Source of the DNA: Bacteroidales bacterium
GTDB taxonomy: Bacteria; Bacteroidota; Bacteroidia; Bacteroidales; UBA1556
Reading direction: 5' to 3'
Assembly (NCBI GenBank): GCA_029935325.1
Contig: JAOZKO010000086.1
Location: 1-9,645 of the forward strand
DNA length: 9,645 nucleotides
Shown: piece after piece, positions 1 to 7,350 of the stretch
Numbering within the stretch: the first letter of the stretch is position 1
Layout of the letters: every line of letters begins with the position of its first letter
The notes under the pieces: generated by a model
Seen by the model: only the letters and a program-made list of their open reading frames with translations
Told to the model about the DNA's origin: nothing
The model's database searches: none
Position numbers and translations under genes: made by a program

Positions 1-57
1 TGGCTGTTACGCTTGTGCTGAAAACAAACATTTACAAAAGTAAACTTATTGTTATGC

Positions 58-75
58 TCCCGATAGCTATCGGGA
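58..75. repeat. 18-bp perfect palindrome, dispersed-repeat type
   Basis: TCCCGATAGCTATCGGGA is identical to its reverse complement. A near copy with one central change lies at 7349-7366, so this is a repeated unit in this genome and not a chance palindrome. It sits 66 bases beyond the stop of the minus-strand gene ending at 142 and could fold in its transcript, but no T tract follows, so I do not call it a terminator. The rest of 1-141 holds no gene I can support; a short direct repeat ACGTTTTCT occurs at 94-102 and 125-133. Confidence 0.75.
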
Positions 76-141
76 TCGCAAGCCTCGAACTTGACGTTTT
101 CTGACTAAGCACTGTGAAAATAGTACGTTTTCTTGCTGACA

Positions 142-441
142 CTACTTATTATAATTCTTTGAAATTCTAGTTAGCTTAAGCTCCTTATGATAATATGCCC
201 ATGAGCCTATAATTGGTATCAATACAATAACTACCGACCAAGCTATTTTATAAAACATCGAACGCTTCATACTAAAAATCTCAACCAATACCCATATCAA
301 GAATATTGCAAATATAGCAGATCCAACTGCTAATATCTCATTTTGCAATGGATAATGACTTATTTTGAACAATGCTCCAATGATAATTATTGACGTCCCC
401 AAATTACCAGCTACTACTAATAACCTCTGCTTGTTAATCAT
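142..441 (-). CDS. small three-helix membrane protein with GldL-like hairpin
   Basis: A 99-residue integral membrane protein of unknown function. Helices lie at about residues 7-27, 35-57 and 64-83, with a basic C-terminal tail. The first helix ends in GALFKISHYP (residues 23-32). A GALFKI-x-H-x-P turn between two helices is the signature of the N-terminal hairpin of GldL, the inner-membrane motor protein of Bacteroidota gliding and type IX secretion, and it also occurs in other small membrane proteins of the phylum. The third helix (WSVVIVLIPIIGSWAYY) resembles the PLDc_N membrane domain. The protein is far shorter than GldL, so it is not GldL itself. It starts with ATG, 10 bases after the upstream gene at 452, so translation from a shared transcript is likely. 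The hairpin comparison is from memory of the family; any motor role is inference. Confidence 0.8.
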   Translation of the reverse strand: MINKQRLLVVAGNLGTSIIIIGALFKISHYPLQNEILAVGSAIFAIFLIWVLVEIFSMKRSMFYKIAWSVVIVLIPIIGSWAYYHKELKLTRISKNYNK

Positions 442-451
442 ATTTTAAACA

Positions 452-1057
452 TTAATCAATAGCATCTCTAACTTTCTCTATCTGCCTGAATATCTTCTCA
501 ATATCAACACTTTCCAAATCCCAACTTTGGGGATTAATAATTGCTAAATAAGAGGTGTTGCTAAGTTCTGGCACAAAATCTAATGGATATTCATTAATAG
601 AAATATTTATAGCGCTATTAATTTTCAAGGCTTTTAGTAATTGGTCATAGATTCTTGGTTGGGTTAAAAATCTCTTTACTGTTGAATCAATTTCGCCTGT
701 TATTATAACTTTAGAATCAAAATAATCAGAGCCAATTTTATTGCTCTTTGCCTTTGATATTACATTTACTTTATCAAGGACATTCATACTTCTGATATTT
801 ATCTTTGCTTTAATATTTGACGGTAATGGTATAAAAGCTCCGCTAAATATAGTAGGTAAACCTATTTTCGCATAGGGATCACTAAACCAAATAAAGAAAC
901 TTGTTTTCTCCTTATTATTTGGGATAAATATCATTCTTTTATACTTTTGAAAAGTACGAATTCCGGTTAATGGATAAGGTAATTCCTCTGCAACAACTAT
1001 CCTGTTGGTAGATTTTGCAAAATCTTTAACAATTTCTAAATTTGATTTTTCTTCCAT
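452..1057 (-). CDS. uncharacterised soluble protein, 201 aa
   Basis: I do not recognise this family. The protein has no signal peptide and no membrane helix, and alternates predicted strands and helices. Residues 111-165 (from DYFDSKVIITGEID through KRFLTQPRIYDQLLKAL to ISINEYPLDF) follow a pattern that loosely recalls the DUF3137-type region, where a strand is followed by an 'LTP' turn and a helix. That is a weak resemblance only. The ATG at 1057 is a sound start. The gene lies 47 bases downstream of the lipoprotein gene and 10 bases upstream of the 99-residue membrane protein. No TAnnTTTG box appears in the 47-base gap, so it is probably read from the promoter near 2520. It may be a cytoplasmic partner of the membrane protein that follows; this is inferred only from order and spacing. 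Confidence 0.75.
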   Translation of the reverse strand: MEEKSNLEIVKDFAKSTNRIVVAEELPYPLTGIRTFQKYKRMIFIPNNKEKTSFFIWFSDPYAKIGLPTIFSGAFIPLPSNIKAKINIRSMNVLDKVNVISKAKSNKIGSDYFDSKVIITGEIDSTVKRFLTQPRIYDQLLKALKINSAINISINEYPLDFVPELSNTSYLAIINPQSWDLESVDIEKIFRQIEKVRDAID

Positions 1058-1104
1058 AATTAATTTTCTTAAATGTTATAAATTACAAACTGTCTCTATA
1101 CCTT

Positions 1105-2469
1105 CTAATATTTACTTTTCCTTTTATAATTCGATTTAATAATATCATTTATTAAACCCTCTTTAGGAATAAATTCTTCTAAATAATTATAGGGAACAGT
1201 TATGGTATCCTGATAAGCCCCATGATCCCAATACCAAAGCCAACAAGTTATCCCATTGGCATTAATAGATATTGCATCATCTTCATCTAATCCTATTATA
1301 TTGCTTGTGGTATCTATAGTTTTTCCAATTTGGTCTTCATGATTTTCAATCCAATATGTATATAGTGCATAGTCCAAATCACTAGTATTTATAAACCAAT
1401 CATCGGATTTAACTTCCACCATACTATCTTTTACTAATCTATAATAACTGAAGTACGAGGACTCCCCATGAGAATTACCATAACTTATTGCATTAAACTC
1501 TATTTCAAACAGATTAGGGTTAATACTATTTACATAGTAAATTATTTTCTCGAAAGAACCATAACCTTCTGGCCAACAAGGGTCATCCCAATCCGTGCCT
1601 AGTTCTGATTCAATTTGTAAAATACATGCATCAACATCGCAATACGAATTCCACAAATGTTGATTTTCAAACCGAAAATCTAGTATGGATCTTGATAAAT
1701 TAGTACTATCAGGTAAAATAACAGCCAAAACGCTCATTAGAATTTCATCATGCTGATCGCTTTGCAGGTGTGGCACATCTAGCTCTACTTCTTCGGGCAA
1801 ATCACCATCAAGATACATTTTATAAAATATTTTCTTAAAATGATTAGAATTCATTTCCTTGGCTCCAACCATTATATTAGCTTGTTTATCTGCTAAGAAG
1901 TAAGCATTATTCTCTCTTAGCAAAACTAAAGAATCATAGGTTAAATATGGAATAATTGATGAAATTGCAGGGAATACTATTGCGCCCGATTTATTCATAA
2001 ATCCATAATTTCCATTATTTAGTTGAAATGTATAATCGGAATTAAACAAACCACCATTAGAAACTATTTTACAATCACTTGGAGAAATAACTCCTTTTTT
2101 TAAATCTACCAACACGCTTTCCTCCTCACTATAACAAAAAATAAGTGGGTTTGAGATTGTATAATTACAATCACGTACAACATTATCAATAATAGAAATC
2201 CCATTTGTTAAATAAGGCAAGTCATATAAGCAAGCTACAATTGGTTTTTTTTGCGCGTTAAGAATTCCCCATTTGCCATTTTCAACCTTCCACCACAAAT
2301 CAGAATCATACAAATCGCTTATCGGCACATATATCAAAGTATCGCCATATATTATTGGATCTTCCATTGCTGGCTCTTCTTGCTCATAAATAACAGTCTT
2401 TTCAATCGTTCTATAATCATTACAACCATAAAAGAAAAAAATCAGTACCGGTATTAGTAATTTCTTCAT
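1105..2469 (-). CDS. WG-repeat lipoprotein with RsiV/DUF3298-like C-terminal domain
   Basis: The start chosen is the ATG at 2469; the open frame also has a TTG one codon earlier, which is less likely. The product is 454 residues. MKKLLIPVLIFFFYGC is a lipoprotein signal peptide with Cys16 as the lipidated residue, although Tyr at -2 is unusual for a lipobox. An acidic stretch follows, then WG-type beta repeats around Trp67-Gly68 (NGKWGILN) and Tyr155-Gly156 (NGNYGFMN), with a weaker third unit near residues 185-200. The end (about 379-435: ISINANGITCWLWYWDHGAYQDTITVPYNYL) resembles the DUF3298 domain at the C-terminus of RsiV-type proteins, including the small-residue turn and the IPY/VPY strand. 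It is likely anchored in the outer membrane or facing the periplasm. It heads a three-gene minus-strand cluster behind the promoter at 2516-2523. Ligand and role are unknown. Confidence 0.82.
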   Translation of the reverse strand: MKKLLIPVLIFFFYGCNDYRTIEKTVIYEQEEPAMEDPIIYGDTLIYVPISDLYDSDLWWKVENGKWGILNAQKKPIVACLYDLPYLTNGISIIDNVVRDCNYTISNPLIFCYSEEESVLVDLKKGVISPSDCKIVSNGGLFNSDYTFQLNNGNYGFMNKSGAIVFPAISSIIPYLTYDSLVLLRENNAYFLADKQANIMVGAKEMNSNHFKKIFYKMYLDGDLPEEVELDVPHLQSDQHDEILMSVLAVILPDSTNLSRSILDFRFENQHLWNSYCDVDACILQIESELGTDWDDPCWPEGYGSFEKIIYYVNSINPNLFEIEFNAISYGNSHGESSYFSYYRLVKDSMVEVKSDDWFINTSDLDYALYTYWIENHEDQIGKTIDTTSNIIGLDEDDAISINANGITCWLWYWDHGAYQDTITVPYNYLEEFIPKEGLINDIIKSNYKRKSKY

Positions 2470-2515
2470 CAAAGAATCAATTAAGCATTATTTTGATATG
2501 AAAATTTAGTACTGC

Positions 2516-2523
2516 CAAAGATA
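2516..2523 (-). promoter_or_regulatory. Bacteroidota-type -7 box for the lipoprotein cluster
   Basis: Read on the minus strand this is TATCTTTG, a full match to the TAnnTTTG -7 element of the Bacteroidota primary sigma factor. It would start transcription near 2508-2511, giving a leader of about 40 bases before the ATG at 2469. No clear TTG-type -33 box is visible at the usual distance, which lowers confidence. Confidence 0.5.
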
Positions 2524-2577
2524 AATAATTATTTCATTGATTTGGTTTATTCTTAAAAATTTAATCGGGGCTAAGTA

Positions 2578-2599
2578 AGGCGGTCATTCTTGACCGCTT
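2578..2599. repeat. short inverted repeat between divergent promoters
   Basis: GCGGTCA (2580-2586), a TTCT loop and TGACCGC (2591-2597) form a perfect 7-bp stem, extended to 9 bp by a G-T and an A-T pair. No T tract follows on either strand, so it is not a typical terminator. It lies between the promoters at 2516-2523 and 2648-2673 and could be an operator or a repeat fragment; nothing in the sequence decides this. Confidence 0.45.
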
Positions 2600-2647
2600 A
2601 TAGAAGAGAAAATTCCAAAAAAAAGACTTGACAAAAAAAATGTAATC

Positions 2648-2673
2648 TTGGTTTATAAATTTTTCTATATTTG
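2648..2673 (+). promoter_or_regulatory. Bacteroidota-type promoter for the four-helix protein gene
   Basis: TATATTTG at 2666-2673 matches the TAnnTTTG -7 box. A TTG at 2648-2650, 15 bases upstream, could serve as the -33 element, though that spacing is a little short. Transcription would begin near 2678-2681. This places the alternative GTG start at 2676 at or before the first transcribed base and supports the ATG at 2712. Confidence 0.6.
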
Positions 2674-2711
2674 CGGTGGATTATTTGCGCTCAATTAAAA
2701 AAAATAAAATA

Positions 2712-3119
2712 ATGACTAGAAAAAGGATTTTTAAACAATTATGGTTAATTAGTGGTTTGTCGGTTACGGCTTTGTCGGTAATTGCATTTATTGGTTTATT
2801 GGTATTGGAAAAGGAGAACTTCAATATAAATTATTCTTCTTACCCTAATGGACTTGAGCTATCAATATTTATTAGCTTATTTTATTTTGTTCTTCAGGGC
2901 TTAGCTAATTTGCTCTACTATATTCCACGCAATATAGTCGATTTCAAAAACTATTTTGCATTGATTGCTATCGTTATCCTCTGTACTTTTTTCTATATTG
3001 AGCTAATATCCATTGGAGAAATTATCATCTATATTTTTATTCCTTTAATGCTTATTAATTTAATAATTGCGATAATAATGGATAAAAATGAAGAAAGTAT
3101 GCAGCCTGTAATGCGTTAG
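2712..3119 (+). CDS. small four-helix membrane protein, unknown function
   Basis: A 135-residue protein I do not recognise. It begins with a basic segment (MTRKRIFKQ) and has four predicted membrane helices at about 10-32, 48-70, 82-100 and 102-122, then a short charged tail. The N-terminal positive charge suggests a cytoplasmic N-terminus. The open frame extends upstream to a GTG at 2676, but the promoter at 2648-2673 would initiate at or just after that codon. The ATG at 2712, preceded by an A-rich leader as is usual in this phylum, is therefore the better start. The stop codon TAG (3117-3119) shares its last base with the structured element at 3119-3278. It is divergent from the lipoprotein cluster and about 290 bases upstream of the transglycosylase gene, so it is probably its own transcription unit. 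Confidence 0.72.
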   Translation: MTRKRIFKQLWLISGLSVTALSVIAFIGLLVLEKENFNINYSSYPNGLELSIFISLFYFVLQGLANLLYYIPRNIVDFKNYFALIAIVILCTFFYIELISIGEIIIYIFIPLMLINLIIAIIMDKNEESMQPVMR

Positions 3120-3278
3120 GGATAGTAGCGGCATCCTCTATTATTGGTTTCGATACTCAGTTATCATATTATGAACATGGTTTATCTTTGATAGAAGCTT
3201 CTCTAATGACCGCAAATCTAAACCAATAATAGAGATATAGCGGATAGCCCGCCCCTCGTTTTTCTCGAGGGAACGCCC
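3119..3278 (+). ncRNA. structured repeat/RNA-like element
   Basis: The element has an ordered set of complementary segments. GGAT (3120-3123) pairs with ATCC (3133-3136) around an AGTAGCGGC loop. The segment 3136-3150 (CTCTATTATTGGTTT) is perfectly complementary to 3220-3234 over 15 bp. ATATAGCGGATAGCCCG follows, then a hairpin CCCTCG / CGAGGG (3253-3258, 3266-3271) and a trailing CGCCC. TAGCGG occurs at 3126-3131 and again at 3238-3243, flanking the long stem. The distal loop contains a palindrome AGAAGCTTCT (3193-3202). From memory, similar blocks (GGGAT, GCGGCATCC, a variable stem, GATATAGCGG, GCCCG) recur between genes in Flavobacteriia and relatives; it may correspond to the Flavo-1 RNA family, but I could not check. 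It could instead be a dispersed DNA repeat or a 3' UTR stabiliser. Confidence 0.5.
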
Positions 3279-3412
3279 AAATAATTATTCCCTTTATTTT
3301 ACTAAATTGCTAGCATATTTTCATTTTCTTTGCATAATTCTTTAGGGGGTTCTGGAGTATTTACAGAGCAAGTATCAACACATTAACATTCAGTATTATA
3401 ATCTCATATCTT

Positions 3413-4396
3413 ATGCGTAGAATCGGCATCTTTTTTATATCAATAATTTCATTGGCATTAATATTAGCAATCTTTACTTTTTCTACGGAAACTGACAAAA
3501 AACCACAGAGATCGTATTACGAGAATTACAAATCTGACTATAAAATATATAATCCGCCTATGCCCATGGAGGTGTTTTTGGCTGGTGAGGCTGCTCCGTT
3601 AAATATTTTTTATGTGAGTGAAAAACTTGAAAGGGAAATATTGGTAAATACCTATTGGCATTCCAATACTATGTTGCTTTTTAAGCGTGCAAACAGATGG
3701 TTTCCAGTGATTGAGCCGATACTAAAGAAGAATAATATTCCTGATGATTTTAAATATCTTGCACTAATTGAGAGTGGTCTTACTCAGGCTGTTTCGCCAG
3801 CTGGTGCCAGAGGTTTTTGGCAGTTTATGAAATCCACAGGCATATCATACGGACTAAGGGTAAATAAGGAAATTGACGAGCGCTATAATGTGGAGAAATC
3901 TACTCAGGCTGCTTGCGATTATTTGAATGATGCTTATAAGAAATTTGGTAGTTGGACTCTTGTGGCAGCTTCATATAATATGGGGATGGGTGGTGTAAAT
4001 AAGCAGCTTAATTTGCAAAAGGTAAATGACTATTACGGCTTATCGCTAAACTCGGAAACATCGAGATATGTATATCGTATTTTGGCTATTAAAACTATTT
4101 TCACTCAGCCATCGAAATATGGCTTTCAGCTAAGGGAACAGGATTTATATCCTCCGCTTCAAACTACTATTGTTAGCATAGACTCGGCTCTTGTAAATTG
4201 GGCTGATTTTGCCAAGGAGCATAATATTTCATACCGAATGCTTAAGGAGTTAAACCCGTGGTTGAAAATATCGGTATGGCATAATTCGTCACGTAAAAGT
4301 ATTGATATAAAACTCCCTGATCAGTCGATGCTAGAATACAAAAAACTGAAAAAGAAGATGGATAATAAGCTTGGTGTTTTTGGAGAAAAGAAATAA
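3413..4396 (+). CDS. membrane-anchored lytic transglycosylase, MltD/Slt type
   Basis: Cleaves the MurNAc-GlcNAc bond of peptidoglycan to form 1,6-anhydroMurNAc ends, on the periplasmic side. The 327-residue protein starts with a basic segment and a hydrophobic helix (about 4-22) without a lipobox Cys, so it is probably a signal anchor. The SLT domain spans about 90-225 and carries the family motifs in order: catalytic Glu120 in LIESGL, SPAGARGFWQFM (128-139), AASYNMG (185-191) and ETSRYVYRI (215-223). Residues 250-302 (SIDSALVNWADFAKEHNISYRMLKELNPWL to IDIKLP) have the layout of a degenerate LysM-like wall-binding module. A lysine-rich tail ends the protein. uvrA begins 6 bases after the stop, which implies a shared transcript. 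No convincing TAnnTTTG box was found in 3279-3412, so the promoter remains unplaced. Confidence 0.93.
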   Translation: MRRIGIFFISIISLALILAIFTFSTETDKKPQRSYYENYKSDYKIYNPPMPMEVFLAGEAAPLNIFYVSEKLEREILVNTYWHSNTMLLFKRANRWFPVIEPILKKNNIPDDFKYLALIESGLTQAVSPAGARGFWQFMKSTGISYGLRVNKEIDERYNVEKSTQAACDYLNDAYKKFGSWTLVAASYNMGMGGVNKQLNLQKVNDYYGLSLNSETSRYVYRILAIKTIFTQPSKYGFQLREQDLYPPLQTTIVSIDSALVNWADFAKEHNISYRMLKELNPWLKISVWHNSSRKSIDIKLPDQSMLEYKKLKKKMDNKLGVFGEKK

Positions 4397-4402
4397 GGGT
4401 AG

Positions 4403-7228
4403 ATGAAGGAAAGAGATTTATTAGTAGTAGAAGGAGCTCGGGCTCACAATCTTAAAAACATCAATATTAGTATCCCAAGGGATCAGTTGGTGGTTGTTAC
4501 GGGCCTCAGTGGCAGTGGCAAGTCTAGCCTTGCTTTTGACACTATTTATGCTGAGGGGCAAAGGCGATATATGGAAACTTTTTCGGCTTATGCGCGTCAG
4601 TTTTTGGGAAATATGGAACGCCCAGATGTGGATAAAATTACTGGCTTAAGCCCGGTGATTTCCATAGAGCAAAAGACTACCAATAAGAATCCTCGCTCCA
4701 CTGTAGGAACTGTTACTGAAGTTTACGATTTTTTGAGATTACTATATGCTCGCGTGGCTGATGCTTATTCCTATAATACTGGGAAGAAGATGGTGCAATA
4801 TACTGATAAACAGATTTTAGAGCAAATTACCAGCGATTTTCAGGAGCATAAACTATTACTAATGGCACCGCTAATAAAAGGGCGTAAGGGTCATTATAGA
4901 GAACTATTTGAGCAGGTTAGAAAACAAGGATATAGCAAAGTGCGAGTGGATGGTAAAGTGCAGGATATTGAATTTGGTATGCGCCTTGACCGATACAAAG
5001 TACATGATATTGACTTGGTAATAGATAGAATAAAAATTAGCGAAGGCATTGAAACTCGATTGAGCAAATCTTTGGAGCAAGCAATGACGTCGGGCAAGGG
5101 ATTGATTACCGTTATGGATATCGACACCCAAGAGATACGCCACTACAGTAGAAACCTAATGTGTGTAGATACTGGTATTGCCTATGATGAGCCTGAACCT
5201 AATAATTTTTCCTTTAATTCACCCTATGGTGCTTGCCCGAAATGTAATGGATTGGGGCATGTTACGGAGGTGGATATGGATAAGATAATTCCAGATAAAA
5301 CTGCAAATATTCGCGGTGGTGGAATTCTCCCTTTAGGTGAATTTAAAAAGAACTGGATTTTTCAGCAATTGGATGCCATTGGCAAAAAGTACGGCTTTGA
5401 GCTTGATACTCCCATTAGAGATATTTCCGAAGAAGGTATGAATACTATCTTTTACGGTACTCAGGATACAATTGAGGTTAAGAACGATTATTTAGGAATT
5501 ACCAATACTTACAAATTGAATTTTGAGGGTATTATTAATTTTGTAATGAATCAGAATGAGGATGAAACCAGCGGAAGCATTAGGAAATGGGTAAGTAAAT
5601 TTACCAATGAGGTAGATTGTCCGCAATGCAATGGGGCAAGACTAAAAAAAGAATCGCTGAACTTTAAGATTGATGGTAAAACCATTAGTGATTTGGCAGA
5701 AATGGATTTGGTGCAGCTAAACACATGGATTGGAGAGATTGAAGATAATATTGATGAGCGAAAGAAATTAATTGCCCATGAAATTATTCGTGAGATAAAA
5801 ACCCGATTAGGATTTCTATTGAATATTGGCATCGACTATTTGAGTTTGAACCGTCAGGCAAAAACTTTATCGGGAGGTGAATCTCAAAGGATTAGATTAG
5901 CAACACAAATTGGCTCTCAGCTAATTGGCGTACTATATATACTTGACGAACCAAGCATTGGTTTACATCAGCGTGATAATAAGCGCCTAATAAACTCACT
6001 TAAGGAATTGCGCGACTTGGGGAATTCAGTAATTGTAGTTGAGCATGATGAGGAAATGATTCGCTCGGCAGATTTTATTGTGGATATTGGTCCTGGTGCG
6101 GGACGACATGGTGGCGAGATTGTTGCCACAGGAAAACCTGAAACTATTCTGAAATCGAAATCGCTTACAGCACAATACCTAAATGGTAAAAAAGGAATAA
6201 AGGTTCCTAAGAAATTGCGCAAAGGAAATGGCAAGTATATTGAGCTTTTGGGAGCTAATGGGCATAACCTTAAAAATGTAAACCTTAAAATTCCTTTGGG
6301 GAAATTAATTTGTGTAGCTGGAGTTAGCGGTAGCGGAAAATCTAGTTTGATAAATGAAACCCTCTACCCTATTATTAGCCAGCGTTTTTATCGTGCTGAA
6401 AAGAACCCTTTGCCTTTTAAGGAGATTAAAGGATTGGAGCATATCGATAAGGTTATTGAAATAAATCAATCACCAATTGGACGCACACCTCGCTCTAATC
6501 CTGCAACTTATACTAGCGTATTTGGTGATATTAGGTCGCTATTTGCTGTGATACCAGAGGCTAAGATTAGAGGTTATAAACCTGGGCGATTCTCATTTAA
6601 TGTAAAAGGAGGCAGATGCGAAACATGTAAAGGTGCAGGTGTAAAGCTTATTGAGATGAACTTTTTGCCTGATGTGCATGTTGCTTGCGACGATTGCTAT
6701 GGCAAGCGTTATAATCGCGAAACTTTGGAAGTTAGATTTAAGGGGAAGTCCATTAATGATGTTTTGGAAATGACCATTAATCAGGCTGTGGAATTCTTTG
6801 AAAATCATCCAAACATACTGCGTAAGATTAAAACTATGCAAGATGTTGGCTTGGGATATATTACTCTGGGACAAGCTTCTACCACACTATCGGGTGGCGA
6901 AGCACAGCGGGTAAAATTAGCAACAGAACTATCGAAAAAAGATACTGGCCAGACGCTGTACATTTTAGATGAACCCACTACTGGTCTTCACTTTGAGGAT
7001 GTATCGGTATTATTGGATGTGCTATATCGACTTGTTGATAAGGGCAATACTATAATTGTAATTGAGCATAATTTGGATGTGATAAAAGTTGCCGACCATA
7101 TTATTGATATTGGACCCGAAGGCGGAATGGAAGGTGGAAAGATAATTAATGTTGGTACGCCTAAGGAGGTTGTTAAATCAGGTATTGGTTATACTGCTGA
7201 GTTCTTGGGCGCGGCTTTGGGGAGTTGA
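4403..7228 (+). CDS. uvrA: UvrA, excinuclease ABC subunit A
   Basis: DNA-damage sensor of nucleotide excision repair; a UvrA dimer scans DNA with UvrB, then leaves so that UvrB and UvrC can incise. The 941 residues match the usual length (E. coli about 940). Both ABC cassettes are complete. Cassette one has Walker A GLSGSGKS at 34-41, signature LSGGES at 489-494 and Walker B ending Asp515-Glu516. Cassette two has Walker A GVSGSGKS at 640-647, signature LSGGEA at 829-834 and Asp856-Glu857. Zinc modules are intact: Cys278/281 with Cys406/409, and Cys739/742/762/765 with 19 residues between the pairs. Conserved stretches such as QSPIGRTPRSNPATYT and PGRFSFNVKGGRCE are present. The ATG lies 6 bases after the transglycosylase stop. 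The stop codon falls in the first of two TGAGGT hexamers. No LexA-type box was recognised. Confidence 0.98.
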   Translation: MKERDLLVVEGARAHNLKNINISIPRDQLVVVTGLSGSGKSSLAFDTIYAEGQRRYMETFSAYARQFLGNMERPDVDKITGLSPVISIEQKTTNKNPRSTVGTVTEVYDFLRLLYARVADAYSYNTGKKMVQYTDKQILEQITSDFQEHKLLLMAPLIKGRKGHYRELFEQVRKQGYSKVRVDGKVQDIEFGMRLDRYKVHDIDLVIDRIKISEGIETRLSKSLEQAMTSGKGLITVMDIDTQEIRHYSRNLMCVDTGIAYDEPEPNNFSFNSPYGACPKCNGLGHVTEVDMDKIIPDKTANIRGGGILPLGEFKKNWIFQQLDAIGKKYGFELDTPIRDISEEGMNTIFYGTQDTIEVKNDYLGITNTYKLNFEGIINFVMNQNEDETSGSIRKWVSKFTNEVDCPQCNGARLKKESLNFKIDGKTISDLAEMDLVQLNTWIGEIEDNIDERKKLIAHEIIREIKTRLGFLLNIGIDYLSLNRQAKTLSGGESQRIRLATQIGSQLIGVLYILDEPSIGLHQRDNKRLINSLKELRDLGNSVIVVEHDEEMIRSADFIVDIGPGAGRHGGEIVATGKPETILKSKSLTAQYLNGKKGIKVPKKLRKGNGKYIELLGANGHNLKNVNLKIPLGKLICVAGVSGSGKSSLINETLYPIISQRFYRAEKNPLPFKEIKGLEHIDKVIEINQSPIGRTPRSNPATYTSVFGDIRSLFAVIPEAKIRGYKPGRFSFNVKGGRCETCKGAGVKLIEMNFLPDVHVACDDCYGKRYNRETLEVRFKGKSINDVLEMTINQAVEFFENHPNILRKIKTMQDVGLGYITLGQASTTLSGGEAQRVKLATELSKKDTGQTLYILDEPTTGLHFEDVSVLLDVLYRLVDKGNTIIVIEHNLDVIKVADHIIDIGPEGGMEGGKIINVGTPKEVVKSGIGYTAEFLGAALGS

Positions 7229-7350
7229 GGTTGAGGTTTTGCACGGCACGTGAAGCCTTCGCTATGTCCGCTAAACAAATGAGCGAAGCCTTCACTTTTG
7301 GGCTGGGATGAGGCTTAGGTTGAGGTTAAGGCTGAGATTAAGGTTGAGTC
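7226..7350. repeat. degenerate TGAGGT hexamer clusters across a convergent gap
   Basis: Two TGAGGT units occupy 7226-7237. After the hairpin, seven more units follow in register from 7309 to 7350 (TGAGGC, TTAGGT, TGAGGT, TAAGGC, TGAGAT, TAAGGT, TGAGTC). The uvrA stop TGA is the start of the first hexamer. The stop of the minus-strand gene (7338-7340) also lies inside the array. A short relative, TTAAGGTTGAG, occurs at 8895-8905. This looks like a spreading simple-sequence repeat. Confidence 0.65.
7250..7299 (+). terminator. possible terminator hairpin after uvrA
   Basis: The arm at 7250-7263 (GTGAAGCCTTCGCT) pairs with 7282-7295 (AGCGAAGCCTTCAC) with one mismatch in 14, around an 18-base loop, and four T follow (7296-7299). 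It lies 21 bases past the uvrA stop in a convergent gap, where termination is expected. The long loop and short T run make it weak as an intrinsic terminator; it may be part of a dispersed repeat. Confidence 0.45.

Noticed and set aside
58..75. Palindrome as terminator of the minus-strand cluster
   Set aside because: No T tract follows on the minus strand, and the second copy lies inside a coding sequence.
2251..2457. Plus-strand open frame of 68 codons
   Set aside because: It lies wholly antisense to the 5' part of the lipoprotein gene, whose signal peptide and WG repeat are convincing; no promoter or family match.
2628..2673. TTGACA-like sequence at 2628 as a -35 box for the promoter at 2666
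   Set aside because: It lies more than 30 bases upstream of the -7 box, too far for one promoter; the TTG at 2648 fits better.
3279..3412. Promoter for the transglycosylase-uvrA unit
   Set aside because: AT-rich with CTTTG-like and TATTT-like strings, but none matches TAnnTTTG, so no position can be supported.
4894..6874. Several minus-strand open frames of 77-93 codons
   Set aside because: All lie inside uvrA, which is complete with every motif; they are reverse-frame shadows.
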